In this document: positions 19,071-27,969 of the stretch, piece after piece | How the letters are laid out: the number at the start of each line of letters is the position of its first letter | Numbering within the stretch: position 1 is the first letter of the stretch | Source of the DNA: Oscillospiraceae bacterium | GTDB taxonomy: Bacteria; Bacillota; Clostridia; Oscillospirales; SIG627 | Length of the DNA: 61,818 nt | Direction: 5' to 3' | Assembly: GCA_015064635.1 (NCBI GenBank) | Contig: SVRV01000013.1 | Coordinates: 1 to 61,818 of the forward strand | Made by a program: the position numbers and the translations under genes | The notes under the pieces: generated by a model | Databases searched by the model: none | Seen by the model: only the letters and a program-made list of their open reading frames with translations | What the model was told of the DNA's origin: nothing

Positions 19071-19562
19071 ATGAAAAAGGTAGCTATAATAATCGGCTCC
19101 GACAGCGATATGCCCGTTGCCGAAAAGGCATATAATACGCTCAAAGAGCTTGAAATCCCCGCTACAGTACACATTCTGTCAGCTCACAGAACTCCCGAGG
19201 AGGCAAGAGAGCTTGCAGTGAACGCCAGAGCAAACGGCTACGGTGCAATAATCGCAGCGGCAGGTATGGCAGCACACCTTGCAGGTGCAATAGCGGCAAA
19301 TACCACTCTTCCCGTTGTTGGAATCCCCGTAAAGTCGGGTGACCTGGGCGGTATGGATGCACTTCTTTCTACCGTAATGATGCCCTCGGGTATCCCCGTG
19401 GCAACCGTTGCGATAGGCGGAGGAGTAAATGCGGCACTTCTTTGTGCCCAGATGTTCGCAATCGAAGATGAAGAGCTTCGTGCAAAGCTTGAGAAAAAGC
19501 GTGCGGACAACACAGCAGCGGTGCTTGAAAAGAACCGTGCAGCTGCAGAAAGATTCAATTGA
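19071..19562 (+). CDS. purE: N5-CAIR mutase, class I PurE
   Basis: 163 residues. It converts N5-CAIR to CAIR in de novo purine synthesis. [25 protein letters not shown] and [10 protein letters not shown] are the class I PurE signatures with the catalytic Ser and His. AAGGAG is upstream. It is the first gene under the ZTP riboswitch, but ~420 nt of repeats separate it from the terminator. No purK is seen here, though purK is often needed with class I PurE and may lie elsewhere. Confidence 0.95.
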   Translation: MKKVAIIIGSDSDMPVAEKAYNTLKELEIPATVHILSAHRTPEEARELAVNARANGYGAIIAAAGMAAHLAGAIAANTTLPVVGIPVKSGDLGGMDALLSTVMMPSGIPVATVAIGGGVNAALLCAQMFAIEDEELRAKLEKKRADNTAAVLEKNRAAAERFN

Positions 19563-19608
19563 TAAAAAAAGAAAATAAAAAAACTAATATATAAAGGAGA
19601 ACAAAACT

Positions 19609-20298
19609 ATGGCAATGACAAAGATTTACACAGGAAAAACAAAGGACGTGTTTCAGCTCGACAACGGAAACGTACTTCTCAAGTTCAAGGATGACTGCAC
19701 AGGAGCAGACGGAGTGTTTGATCCCGGTGCAAACACAGTAGGTCTTCAGATCGAGGGTGTTGGCAAGGTTAATCTCAGAATGTCTGTATATTACTTTGAA
19801 AAGCTCAAGGAAGCAGGAATCAAGACACACTATGTTTCTGCAGACATTGACAACACTACCATGGAGGTTCTCCCCGGAAAGGTATTCGGAAAGGGACTTG
19901 AGGTTATCTGCCGCAAGAGAGCGGTAGGAAGCTTTTTCCGCAGATACGGTGAATATGTAGAAGAAGGAGCAGAGCTTCCTTACTACGTTGAAATGACCTT
20001 CAAGAATGACGAGAAGGGCGATCCCCTCGTAACAAAGGACGGTCTTGCTGTGCTCGGCGTTATGAGTGAAAAACAGTACGATGATGTACGTGATATGACA
20101 CAGAAAATAACAAAGATAATCTCAGATGACCTTGCAGAGCTCGGTCTTGACCTTTATGACATCAAGTTTGAGTTCGGCTACAATGGAGATGAGGTAATCC
20201 TTATCGACGAAATAGCATCGGGCAATATGAGAGTATACAAGGACGGCGAATACATTGATCCTATGAGCCTTTCCGACCTCTTCTTTTCTGAAAGATAA
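19609..20298 (+). CDS. purC: SAICAR synthetase
   Basis: 229 residues, normal length. It joins CAIR with aspartate using ATP. Conserved pieces: [29 protein letters not shown] and [21 protein letters not shown] with the metal-binding acids. AAGGAG precedes the ATG; purF follows after 9 nt. Overlapped by no other credible gene. Confidence 0.96.
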   Translation: MAMTKIYTGKTKDVFQLDNGNVLLKFKDDCTGADGVFDPGANTVGLQIEGVGKVNLRMSVYYFEKLKEAGIKTHYVSADIDNTTMEVLPGKVFGKGLEVICRKRAVGSFFRRYGEYVEEGAELPYYVEMTFKNDEKGDPLVTKDGLAVLGVMSEKQYDDVRDMTQKITKIISDDLAELGLDLYDIKFEFGYNGDEVILIDEIASGNMRVYKDGEYIDPMSLSDLFFSER

Positions 20299-20307
20299 GG
20301 TTAAGTA

Positions 20308-21735
20308 ATGGGCGGATTTTTCGGACTTTCATCAAAGAGAGATGCCGTTTCCGATGTGTTTTTCGGAACGGATTACCATTCGCATCTTGGTACAAGACGC
20401 GGAGGTATGGTGTCCTGGGACAGTGAGGAAGGCTTCACAAGAGACATTCACAATATAGAAAACTCACCCTTCAGAACAAAATTCGATAACGTGTTTAACG
20501 ACATGAAGGGCACGTCATGCATCGGCGTTATAAGTGATTCCGACCCCCAGCCTCAGCTTGTAAGGTCGAGTCTGGGCACCTATGCAATAGCAACGGTGGG
20601 AAGAATCAACAACGTCGAAGAGATAATCGAAGAGCATTTTCATAAAAGACGCGGAGGTTATCACTTCGACTCGCTCAGTGGAGGAAAGATAACCGTTACC
20701 GAGCTTGTTTCGGCTCTTATCGATATAAAAGAGGATTTTATTGAAGGTATTCACTTTGCGCAAAAGGTTATTGACGGAACTGCGCTTATACTTATTTTAA
20801 AATCCGATGGACATCTTATTGCCGCAAGAGATAAATGCGGAAGATTGCCGCTTTCCATAGGCTTTGACGAAGACGGATACTGCGCTGCATTCGAAACCTA
20901 TTCCTACACAAAGCTTGGATATGAAAAGGTACGCGACCTTGACCCGGGCGAGATTGTGGAGCTGTCTCCCGACGGAATGACAGTGCTTGCCGAAGGACAT
21001 AAGTGCAAGAAGATGTGCTCTTTCCTTTGGGCATATTACGGATATCCTGCATCAAGCTATGACGGCGTGAATGTTGAGGCGATGAGAATACGCAACGGCG
21101 AAATAATGGCTGAAAACGATATGAAGAACGGTGCACCTGCTCTTGATTCTGTTTCGGGTGTACCGGATTCGGGTACGCCTCATGCCATTGGATACGCAAA
21201 CAGGTCTAAAATATCCTTCACCAGACCGTTTATCAAATACACACCTACCTGGCCCCGTTCATTTATGCCCTCAAGTAAGGCACAGAGAGCGAGAATAGCC
21301 AAGATGAAGCAGATACCCGTACATGAGTTCATAGAGAACAAAAAGATGCTTTTGGTGGACGATTCTATTGTACGAGGCACTCAGCTTCAGGAAACTGTAA
21401 GCTTTCTCTATGAAAACGGAGCAGACGAGGTGCATATGCGCTCTGCCTGCCCTCCTATAATGTACGGATGTAAATTCCTCAACTTCACAAGAGCTTCATC
21501 GGAATATGACTTTATTGCAAGACGAATTATTCTTGAGCTCGAAGGTGAGGAAGGCAAGAAATATATAAATGAGTATTCAAACCCCGAAACAGAGAGAGGA
21601 AAGAAGCTCCGCGCAAAGATATGCGAAAAGTTTGGCTTCGCATCCCTTGAATATCAAACACTTGAGGGAATTGTAAAGGCGATAGGCTTTGATGAGGATG
21701 AGCTTTGTACCTACTGCTGGACAGGAAAGGAATAG
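20308..21735 (+). CDS. purF: PurF-like amidophosphoribosyltransferase lacking the N-terminal Cys
   Basis: 475 residues. PurF makes phosphoribosylamine from PRPP and glutamine. The C-terminal half has VPDSGTPHAIGYA, the PRPP loop MLLVDDSIVRGTQL, and a C-terminal CTYCWTGKE like PurF. The N-terminus reads MGGFFGLSSKRDAV where normal PurF has Met/Cys-Gly-Ile/Phe-Gly, so the nucleophilic cysteine is Gly2 (GGC codon instead of TGC). It resembles an MGGFFG subgroup I recall from Bacteroidetes, which keeps a Cys ~10 residues in; here that position is Ala. It may use ammonia or a partner glutaminase, or work only as a regulator. It is in the pur operon 9 nt after purC. Confidence 0.85.
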   Translation: MGGFFGLSSKRDAVSDVFFGTDYHSHLGTRRGGMVSWDSEEGFTRDIHNIENSPFRTKFDNVFNDMKGTSCIGVISDSDPQPQLVRSSLGTYAIATVGRINNVEEIIEEHFHKRRGGYHFDSLSGGKITVTELVSALIDIKEDFIEGIHFAQKVIDGTALILILKSDGHLIAARDKCGRLPLSIGFDEDGYCAAFETYSYTKLGYEKVRDLDPGEIVELSPDGMTVLAEGHKCKKMCSFLWAYYGYPASSYDGVNVEAMRIRNGEIMAENDMKNGAPALDSVSGVPDSGTPHAIGYANRSKISFTRPFIKYTPTWPRSFMPSSKAQRARIAKMKQIPVHEFIENKKMLLVDDSIVRGTQLQETVSFLYENGADEVHMRSACPPIMYGCKFLNFTRASSEYDFIARRIILELEGEEGKKYINEYSNPETERGKKLRAKICEKFGFASLEYQTLEGIVKAIGFDEDELCTYCWTGKE

Positions 21736-21737
21736 GG

Positions 21738-21918
21738 AATAACAGCCTTGCTGTTATTCAGTGAAATGTTTTGACGTTGTCAAAACGTGAAATTCACCTT
21801 CGGTGAGTGAAATGTGACTGAAGTCACATGAAATGTTTGCTTTGCAAACGTTATGGTTGATTTTGCTTTCGCAAAATCTTCCTTAATTGTGCACCTTGCA
21901 CCTTGCATTGTGCATTGT
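21738..21918 (+). repeat. Class H hairpin-string module, copy 2
   Basis: Hairpin AATAACAGC-ctt-GCTGTTATT right after the purF stop, then the same chain of hairpins as at 18836; 21759-21907 is identical to 18858-19006. It ends in the TTGCACC/TTGCATT heptads. No gene seen. Confidence 0.85.
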
Positions 21919-21926
21919 AAAGTTTT

Positions 21927-21954
21927 ACACCCAAAAGATACACCGTGAGATAAC
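21927..21954 (+). repeat. Solo leader motif of purM
   Basis: CACCCAAAAGATACACCGTG followed by AGATAAC; the purM ATG is 16 nt after its end, with AAGGAG between. Confidence 0.7.
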
Positions 21955-21970
21955 ATAAGGAGAGAAAAAT

Positions 21971-23014
21971 ATGAAAAATTCCAGTTCAGAGAGCTACGCA
22001 GCAGCGGGCGTCGATATAACTGCCGGCTACAAGGCTGTAGAGCTTATGAAAAAGCATATAGCAAGAACACAGAACGAAGGTTCTATGACAGATATCGGAG
22101 GCTTTGGAGGACTTTTTGTTCCTAACATTGCAGGTATGAAGAGCCCTGTACTTGTCAGTGGTACTGACGGCGTGGGTACAAAGCTTAAAATTGCATTTTT
22201 AATGGATAAGCACGATACAGTGGGCATTGACTGTGTTGCAATGTGTGTAAATGACGTTATTTGTTGTGGTGCGGCACCGCTCTTCTTCCTCGACTATATA
22301 GCTTGCGGAAAGAACGTGCCCGAAAGAATTGCAGAGATAGTTTCGGGCGTAGCCGAAGGCTGTGTACAGTCGGGTGCGGCACTTATCGGCGGAGAAACTG
22401 CCGAAATGCCCGGCTTTTATCCCATAGATGAATATGACCTTGCAGGCTTTGCGGTTGGTATGGTTGACAGAGATAAGGTTATTGACAATTCGAAGATGGC
22501 AGAGGGCGATATTGTTATTGCACTTCCTTCCTCGGGTGTTCACTCAAACGGCTTTTCACTTGTAAGAAAGGTATTTGACGTAGAAAAAGCAGACCTCAAG
22601 ACTCCTATTGCCGAGCTTGGCGGAAAGAGCCTTGGAGAAGCGCTTCTTACACCTACAAAGATATACGTGAAGCCCGTACTTGCTCTTCTTGAAAAGGTGC
22701 AGGTTAAGGGAATTTCACATATCACAGGCGGCGGCTTCTACGAGAACATACCCCGTTCAATCCCCGACGGTCTCTGTGCTGAAATAAAGAAGGATGACGT
22801 AAAGGTTCTTCCTTTGTTCAACCTTATTGCAAAGACAGGAAACATTCCCGAACACGATATGTTCAACACCTTCAATATGGGCGTTGGAATGAGCATAGTA
22901 GTTCCCGCAGACGAGGTTGACATGGCTCTTGAAATCCTCCGTACCAACGGTGAGGACGCTTACGTAATCGGTAAGATAGTTCGCGACGAAAACGAGAAAA
23001 TAAAGCTTATATAA
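21971..23014 (+). CDS. purM: AIR synthetase
   Basis: 347 residues. ATP-dependent ring closure of FGAM to AIR. Family motifs: [46 protein letters not shown] and [19 protein letters not shown] is 8 nt upstream. Its leader is the class H/solo-motif repeat nearly identical to that of purE. Confidence 0.97.
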   Translation: MKNSSSESYAAAGVDITAGYKAVELMKKHIARTQNEGSMTDIGGFGGLFVPNIAGMKSPVLVSGTDGVGTKLKIAFLMDKHDTVGIDCVAMCVNDVICCGAAPLFFLDYIACGKNVPERIAEIVSGVAEGCVQSGAALIGGETAEMPGFYPIDEYDLAGFAVGMVDRDKVIDNSKMAEGDIVIALPSSGVHSNGFSLVRKVFDVEKADLKTPIAELGGKSLGEALLTPTKIYVKPVLALLEKVQVKGISHITGGGFYENIPRSIPDGLCAEIKKDDVKVLPLFNLIAKTGNIPEHDMFNTFNMGVGMSIVVPADEVDMALEILRTNGEDAYVIGKIVRDENEKIKLI

Positions 23015-23055
23015 TGATATCCGTTGTATAAGACAGAAAAAGTATAAATACATAT

Positions 23056-23128
23056 TAAAAGTTTTTGAAGATTCCAAAGAAGCTTTTTCAAAAAGTTTCT
23101 TTGGCAGGTTCAAGGACAGAGTCCTTGA
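23056..23128 (+). repeat. Class K repeat (AAAAGTTTTTGAAG ... GGACAGAGTCCTTG)
   Basis: Long hairpin CCAAAGAAGCTTTTT / AAAAAGTTTCTTTGG with a 1-nt loop, then CAGGTTCAAGGACAGAGTCCTTG containing AAGGAC/GTCCTT. Related copies are at 27448-27530 and 43945-43990. It fills the purM-purN gap. Confidence 0.7.
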
Positions 23129-23141
23129 TATAAGAGGAATT

Positions 23142-23750
23142 ATGAAAAAAACAAGAATAGCGGTATTTGTTTCGGGCGGCGGAACAAATCTTCAGGCGTT
23201 GATTGATGCTGAAAAAAGAGGGGAGATACCCAGCGGTGAAATAGCACTTGTGCTGTCCAACTCTCCGTCTGCATACGCCCTTGAGCGAGCAAAGACAGCG
23301 GGCATTAAATCTGCCGTTGTTTCAAAAAAAGAGCTTGGCAGTCAAGAGGCTTTTGAAGAAAAGGTAGTGGAGATACTTGCAGAAGAGAAGATAGACCTTA
23401 TCGTCCTTGCAGGCTTTATGTCAATCCTTACCAAGAGCTTTACCGACCGTTTTCCCGAAAGAATGATAAATATTCACCCATCCCTTATCCCTTCATTTTG
23501 CGGAAAAGGATATTGGGGACTCCACGTGCACGAGGCGGCACTTGAAAAGGGCGTAAAGGTCACAGGTGCCACTGTTCACTTCGTTAATGAAATCCCTGAT
23601 GGCGGAAAGATAATTATGCAGAAGGCAGTTGACGTGCAGGAGGGTGACACTCCCGAAATACTCCAGAGAAGAGTAATGGAAGAAGCGGAATGGATAATAC
23701 TCCCCAAGGCTACAGAGAAGGTAGCAAAGGAAATGTCGGAGAAGGCATAA
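23142..23750 (+). CDS. purN: GAR transformylase
   Basis: 202 residues. 10-formyl-THF-dependent formylation of GAR. VFVSGGGTNLQALI, MINIHPSLIPSF with the catalytic Asn-His pair, and KGVKVTGATVHFVNEIPDGG are present. AGAGG precedes the ATG. The stop codon lies inside the first hairpin of the next class H repeat. Confidence 0.95.
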   Translation: MKKTRIAVFVSGGGTNLQALIDAEKRGEIPSGEIALVLSNSPSAYALERAKTAGIKSAVVSKKELGSQEAFEEKVVEILAEEKIDLIVLAGFMSILTKSFTDRFPERMINIHPSLIPSFCGKGYWGLHVHEAALEKGVKVTGATVHFVNEIPDGGKIIMQKAVDVQEGDTPEILQRRVMEEAEWIILPKATEKVAKEMSEKA

Positions 23751-23850
23751 CGCTTTGCGTTGTGGAATTTAAAATTCAGAATTGAGAATTGAGAATTTCG
23801 GAAAATTTGCTATTGCAAATTAATTATCAATTATCAATTGTTCTAATTCG
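23746..23850 (+). repeat. Class H repeat module
   Basis: CATAACGC/GCGTTGTG hairpin overlapping the purN stop, a left arm of AATTGAGA heptads, inner hairpin AATTTGC/GCAAATT, and a right arm of AATTATC heptads that is the reverse complement pattern of the left arm. Confidence 0.75.
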
Positions 23851-24135
23851 GTTTTAACCCAAAAATAACACCGTGCCCGAAGCCCCAACAGGTGGGAGTT
23901 TTGGAGGGAAAATCGCGGAGTGCGAAGGCGTCGGCGTACCTATGTACGCCAGTCCGAGCAACACGCGAAGAAAATGAAATTTTCACTAATGGAGAAAACC
24001 GTAGGTTTTCAACAAAAGAAGAAATGCTTTTGGGAGAGATTTGTTCGCACCATAAAGCGTAGGAGTGAACACAGCTGTAAATAAAGATAAACTTTCATTT
24101 TCGGTTTTCACCCAAAAATCACACCGTGAGATAAC
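23851..24135 (+). repeat. Class S structured repeat, copy 1 (285 nt)
   Basis: Bounded by two copies of the CACCCAAAA..CACCGTG motif. Internal parts shared with copies 2 and 3: AGGTGGGAGTTTTGGAGGG, the hairpin GGCGTAC/GTACGCC, GAAGAAAATGAAATTTTCA, GAAAACC..GGTTTTC, GCTTTTGGGAGAGAT, TGTTCGCACC pairing with AGGAGTGAACA, and AAAGATAAACTTTCATTTTCGGTTTT. It lacks the ~100-nt 5' block of the other two copies. It forms the leader of the IMP cyclohydrolase gene. Confidence 0.8.
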
Positions 24136-24157
24136 TAAACTAAAAGGAGAAATAAAA

Positions 24158-24880
24158 ATGGCTTTGTATGATTTAAAGAAATTGCTCAGTGAGAATACAT
24201 ATCCCGGACGAGGAATCGTTGTAGGAAAGAGTACAGACGGCAAGAAAGCACTCATAGCTTATTTCATTATGGGCAGAAGCGCTAACAGCCGTAACAGAAT
24301 ATTTGAAAGATTTGACGGAGGAATGCGTACAAAGGCATTTGATGAATCAAAGCTCGAAGACCCCAGCCTTATAATCTATAATCCTTATCTTGCGCTTCCT
24401 TCAGCCGACATCGTTACAAACGGCGACCAGACCGATACAGTTTATAATTATATCAAGGAGCATGGTGAGGACGGATTCTCCTTTGAAAAGGCTCTCCACT
24501 TGAGAGAATTTGAGCCTGATGCGCCCAACTTCACTCCCAGAATATCGGCTATGCTCTATTACGGAGAAAAATGCTTCCATTATAAGATGTCAATTCTCAA
24601 GAGCGCAAACGGAGACGGCAGCGTGTGCAATCGCTTTTTCTACTCATATACACCCAGAAACGGAATCGGACATTTTATCCATACATATAAATGCGACGGA
24701 AACCCCATTCCTTCATTCTACGGTGAACCCGAAGAGGTAGAGCTTCCCAACAGCGCCGGAGAGCTTGCGGATATGGTATGGTCAAACCTCAACGAGGATA
24801 ATAAAGTTTCACTGTTCATCCGTGAAGTTGACCTTGAAACAGGTAAGGCAAACGAATTTATTTTTAATAAGAATAATTAA
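24158..24880 (+). CDS. purO: IMP cyclohydrolase, archaeal PurO-type
   Basis: 240 residues. It closes FAICAR to IMP, the last step of the pathway. It starts MALYDLKKLLSENTYPGRGIVVGKSTDGKKALIAYFIMGRS and is similar to the PF07826 IMP cyclohydrolase family (PurO) rather than to the N-terminal domain of bacterial PurH. AAAGGAG precedes the ATG at 24158; the longer frame from 24065 runs through the repeat and is rejected. The stand-alone AICAR transformylase follows after 11 nt, so the pair replaces bifunctional PurH. Confidence 0.85.
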   Translation: MALYDLKKLLSENTYPGRGIVVGKSTDGKKALIAYFIMGRSANSRNRIFERFDGGMRTKAFDESKLEDPSLIIYNPYLALPSADIVTNGDQTDTVYNYIKEHGEDGFSFEKALHLREFEPDAPNFTPRISAMLYYGEKCFHYKMSILKSANGDGSVCNRFFYSYTPRNGIGHFIHTYKCDGNPIPSFYGEPEEVELPNSAGELADMVWSNLNEDNKVSLFIREVDLETGKANEFIFNKNN

Positions 24881-24891
24881 GGAGCGAAAAA

Positions 24892-26076
24892 ATGACAGAA
24901 TTTGAACTTAAATACGGCTGTAACCCCAATCAGAAGCCTGCGAAGATTTTCATGCATGACGGCTCTGAGCTTCCCATTGAAATTCTTAACGGTAAACCCG
25001 GTTATATAAACTTCCTCGACGCATTCAACTCATGGCAGCTTGTAAAGGAAATAAAGGAAGCAACAGGCATGGTTGCGGCAACTTCCTTCAAGCACGTCAG
25101 CCCCACATCTGCGGCAGTAGGAAAAATTCTTCCCGAATCTCTCAAGAAGGCTTGCTTCGTTGACGATATCGAAGGTCTCGACGACTCCCTCCTTGCCTCC
25201 GCTTATGCAAGAGCAAGAGGAACAGACCGTCAGTCCTCCTTTGGAGACTGGATTGCACTTTCCGATAAATGTGACGTTACCACAGCCAAAATTATTCAGC
25301 GCGAGGTTTCCGACGGAATTATAGCTCCCGATTATGCCCCCGAAGCACTTGAAATACTCAAGTCAAAGAAAAAGGGCGGCTATAACATCGTTAAGATTGA
25401 CCCGAACTATAAGCCTGACCCCATCGAGCACAAGCAGGTTTACGGAATCACCTTCGAGCAGGGCAGAAACGAGTTCAAAATCAATCGCGAGCTCCTTTCA
25501 AATATAGTTACAAAGAATAAAGAGCTTCCCGAGGATAAGGCTATCGACCTTATAATCGCTCTTATAACTCTTAAATATACACAGTCAAACTCTGTTTCCT
25601 ATGCATATGACGGACAGTGCATCGGTGTAGGTGCAGGTCAGCAGTCAAGAATCCTTTGCACTCGCCTTGCAGGAAGCAAGGCAGACCTCTGGCATCTTCG
25701 TCAGCACCCCAAGACACTTGCTCTTCCTTTCCTTCCCGATGTAAAGAGAGCAGACAGAGATAACTGTGTTGATATCTACCTTTCTGATGAGCCCGAAGAA
25801 GTACTTGCAGACGGCGTATGGGAGAAATTCTTCTCTGTTAAGCCTGAAGTACTTACAAAGGAAGAAAAGAGAGCTTATCTCGATACTATCACAGGCGTAA
25901 GCCTTGCATCCGATGCGTTCTTCCCCTTTGGAGATAACATTGAGCGTGCAAAGAGAAGCGGTGTCAGCTACGTTGCCGAACCCGGCGGCTCTGTTCGTGA
26001 TGACCAGGTTATAGAGACATGCGACAAGTTTGGTATGACTATGGCATTCACAGGAATGAGACTTTTCCACCATTAA
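24892..26076 (+). CDS. Stand-alone AICAR transformylase (PurH C-terminal domain type)
   Basis: 394 residues, against ~520 for bifunctional PurH. It formylates AICAR using 10-formyl-THF. FKHVSPTSAAVG carries the Lys-His catalytic pair of the AICARFT domain, and YTQSNSVSYAYDGQCIGVGAGQQSRI-type sequence (Ser-Asn then AGQ) is also typical. The IMP cyclohydrolase domain of PurH is absent and its work is done by the preceding gene. AGGAG is upstream; purD begins 13 nt after the stop. The substrate of this enzyme (AICAR/ZMP) is the ligand sensed by the riboswitch upstream of purE. Confidence 0.88.
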   Translation: MTEFELKYGCNPNQKPAKIFMHDGSELPIEILNGKPGYINFLDAFNSWQLVKEIKEATGMVAATSFKHVSPTSAAVGKILPESLKKACFVDDIEGLDDSLLASAYARARGTDRQSSFGDWIALSDKCDVTTAKIIQREVSDGIIAPDYAPEALEILKSKKKGGYNIVKIDPNYKPDPIEHKQVYGITFEQGRNEFKINRELLSNIVTKNKELPEDKAIDLIIALITLKYTQSNSVSYAYDGQCIGVGAGQQSRILCTRLAGSKADLWHLRQHPKTLALPFLPDVKRADRDNCVDIYLSDEPEEVLADGVWEKFFSVKPEVLTKEEKRAYLDTITGVSLASDAFFPFGDNIERAKRSGVSYVAEPGGSVRDDQVIETCDKFGMTMAFTGMRLFHH

Positions 26077-26089
26077 GGAGAAAGATTTG

Positions 26090-27349
26090 ATGAAAATACT
26101 TGTAGTAGGTGGCGGCGGAAGAGAGCACGCCATAATAAAGAAGCTGCTTGAAAACAAGAATGTTGAGCATATCTGGGCATTGCCCGGAAACGGCGGTATC
26201 GCAAAGGACGCCGAGTGCGTTAATATAGGCGCAAAGGACATAGACGGCATTGCAGAGTTTGCAAAGGCAAATAAGCCTGATTTTGCAGTAGTAGCGCCCG
26301 ATGACCCCCTTGTGCTGGGCGCAGTTGACAGACTTGAAGCTTTAGGAATCCCTTGCTTCGGACCGAGAGCTGCTGCGGCAGAGATTGAGGGAAGTAAGAT
26401 ATTCTCAAAGAATCTTATGAAAAAATATAACATTCCCACAGCGGAATACGAGACCTTTGATGACCTTGAAAAAGCAACCGAGTATGTGAGAACAAAGGAT
26501 ATGCCCATTGTTATCAAGGCAGACGGACTTGCACTTGGTAAGGGTGTAATAATTGCCGAAACTCTTGAGGAGGCAGAGCGTGCGCTTGTTATGATGATGA
26601 GCGAGGGCGCATTTGGCAAGAGCGGAAGCAGAGTTGTTATTGAGGAATTCCTCACAGGTCCCGAGGTATCGGTGCTTTCATTTACAGACGGTAAAACAGT
26701 AGTGCCCATGGTTTCGTCAATGGACCATAAGAGGGCTCTTGACGGGGACAAAGGACTTAACACGGGCGGAATGGGAACAATTGCTCCCAACCCCTATTAT
26801 ACCAAGGAAATTGCAGATGAATGTATGGAGAAGATATTCCTCCCCACAATGAAGGCAATGAACGAAGAAGGCAGGACATTTAAGGGATGCCTTTACTTCG
26901 GACTTATGCTTACCCCCAAGGGGCCTAAGGTTATTGAGTATAACTGCCGTTTCGGTGACCCCGAAACTCAGGTAGTGCTTCCTTTGATGGAAAGCGACTT
27001 GCTTGATGTAATGATGGCAGTAAGCGAGGAAAGACTTTCCGATATGGAGGTTAAATTCTCAAACGGTGCGGCTTGCTGTGTTGTACATGCTTCAAAGGGA
27101 TATCCCGAAAAGTATGAAACAGGCTTTGAAATTACCGAAGATGATATGGGCGACGCATTTGTTTACTATGCAGGTGCAAAAATCGCAGACGGCAAGGTTG
27201 TAACAGGTGGCGGACGTGTACTTGGCGTTGTTGCAAAGGGTGCTTGTCTCAAGTGCGCCATAGATGCGGCATATAAGGCAAGTGAAAAGGTGCATTTTGA
27301 AAACGATTTTTACCGCAAGGACATCGGACAGAAGGCACTGAAGGCATAA
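26090..27349 (+). CDS. purD: GAR synthetase
   Basis: 419 residues, ATP-grasp ligase joining phosphoribosylamine and glycine. MKILVVGGGGREHAI, PVIKADGLALGKGVIIA-like sequence, GLNTGGMG and NCRFGDPETQ are the family motifs. The ATG at 26090 is 9 nt from AAGGAG; a TTG at 26087 is the alternative. The stop codon is within the first hairpin of the following repeat. Confidence 0.96.
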   Translation: MKILVVGGGGREHAIIKKLLENKNVEHIWALPGNGGIAKDAECVNIGAKDIDGIAEFAKANKPDFAVVAPDDPLVLGAVDRLEALGIPCFGPRAAAAEIEGSKIFSKNLMKKYNIPTAEYETFDDLEKATEYVRTKDMPIVIKADGLALGKGVIIAETLEEAERALVMMMSEGAFGKSGSRVVIEEFLTGPEVSVLSFTDGKTVVPMVSSMDHKRALDGDKGLNTGGMGTIAPNPYYTKEIADECMEKIFLPTMKAMNEEGRTFKGCLYFGLMLTPKGPKVIEYNCRFGDPETQVVLPLMESDLLDVMMAVSEERLSDMEVKFSNGAACCVVHASKGYPEKYETGFEITEDDMGDAFVYYAGAKIADGKVVTGGGRVLGVVAKGACLKCAIDAAYKASEKVHFENDFYRKDIGQKALKA

Positions 27350-27420
27350 CGCGAGGCGTTATGCAATGAATAGTGAATAATGAATAATTATGGTTGAAAA
27401 CCTTCGGTTTTCTTCCATAA
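27344..27420 (+). repeat. Class H repeat, left half
   Basis: Perfect hairpin GCATAACGC-gag-GCGTTATGC containing the purD stop, left arm of ATGAATA heptads, then TATGGTTG and GAAAACC-ttc-GGTTTTC. The right heptad arm is missing. Confidence 0.75.
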
Positions 27421-27447
27421 GATAAGGTAACAAAGCTAAAAATATAA

Positions 27448-27530
27448 AAATATTATTAAAATTTTTGGAATTCTCAAAACCTTTTTATAAAAAGGTTTTA
27501 AGTGGGTCAAGGGTGAACCCCTTGGAAAAA
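27448..27530 (+). repeat. Class K repeat
   Basis: AAAATTTTTGGAATTCTC, then hairpin AAAACCTTTTT-ata-AAAAGGTTTT, then AAGGGTGAACCCCTTGG. It is related to the copy at 23056. Confidence 0.6.
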
Positions 27531-27939
27531 CACCCAAAAGACACACCGTGAGACCCGAAACCTAAATTTTGAAGTATTTTTTTGCAAGACGAAGCGCTCA
27601 CGAGCGAACAGAGGAAGCTTTACATAGGTAAAGCGACGAAAGTGAGCCGAGTAGAAAGCAAAGTATTGCAAAAAAAGACGATAAAATTTCAAAAGGTGGG
27701 AGTTTTGGAGGGTAAATCGTTCATCCCGAAGCCGTTAGCGTACTTATGTACGGTAGTGCGAGGGAGGGACGAAGAAAATGAAATTTTCATGGGATGGAGA
27801 AAACCGAAGGTTTTCAACAAATGAAGAATTGCTTTTGGGAGAGATTTGTTCGCACCTTGAAGCAAAGGAGTGAACAAAGCCGAGAATAAAGATACACTTT
27901 CATTTTCGGTCTCACCCAAAAATCACGCCGTGCGATAAC
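27531..27939 (+). repeat. Class S structured repeat, copy 2 (409 nt)
   Basis: Starts CACCCAAAAGACACACCGTGAG and ends CACCCAAAAATCACGCCGTGCG followed by ATAAC. A 5' block can fold as a long stem: TTTTTTTGCAA near 27570 pairs with TTGCAAAAAAA near 27665, enclosing CTTTAC/GTAAAG. The 3' block shares all hairpins with copy 1 and copy 3. An 80-codon open frame (27582-27824) crosses it and is discussed among the findings. It provides the leader of purL. Confidence 0.8.
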
Positions 27940-27969
27940 ATAACATAAAACAGATATAAGGAGATAAAT

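Noticed and set aside
23986-24255. 89-codon minus-strand frame through class S repeat and the IMP cyclohydrolase start
   Set aside because: A similar minus frame occurs in copy 2, but its conservation follows from the repeat itself; half of it is antisense to the cyclohydrolase gene.
25645-26790. 381-codon open frame on the minus strand
   Set aside because: It is antisense to the AICAR transformylase and purD, both well conserved; its Ser/Pro/Ile-rich translation is typical of a reverse-strand shadow.
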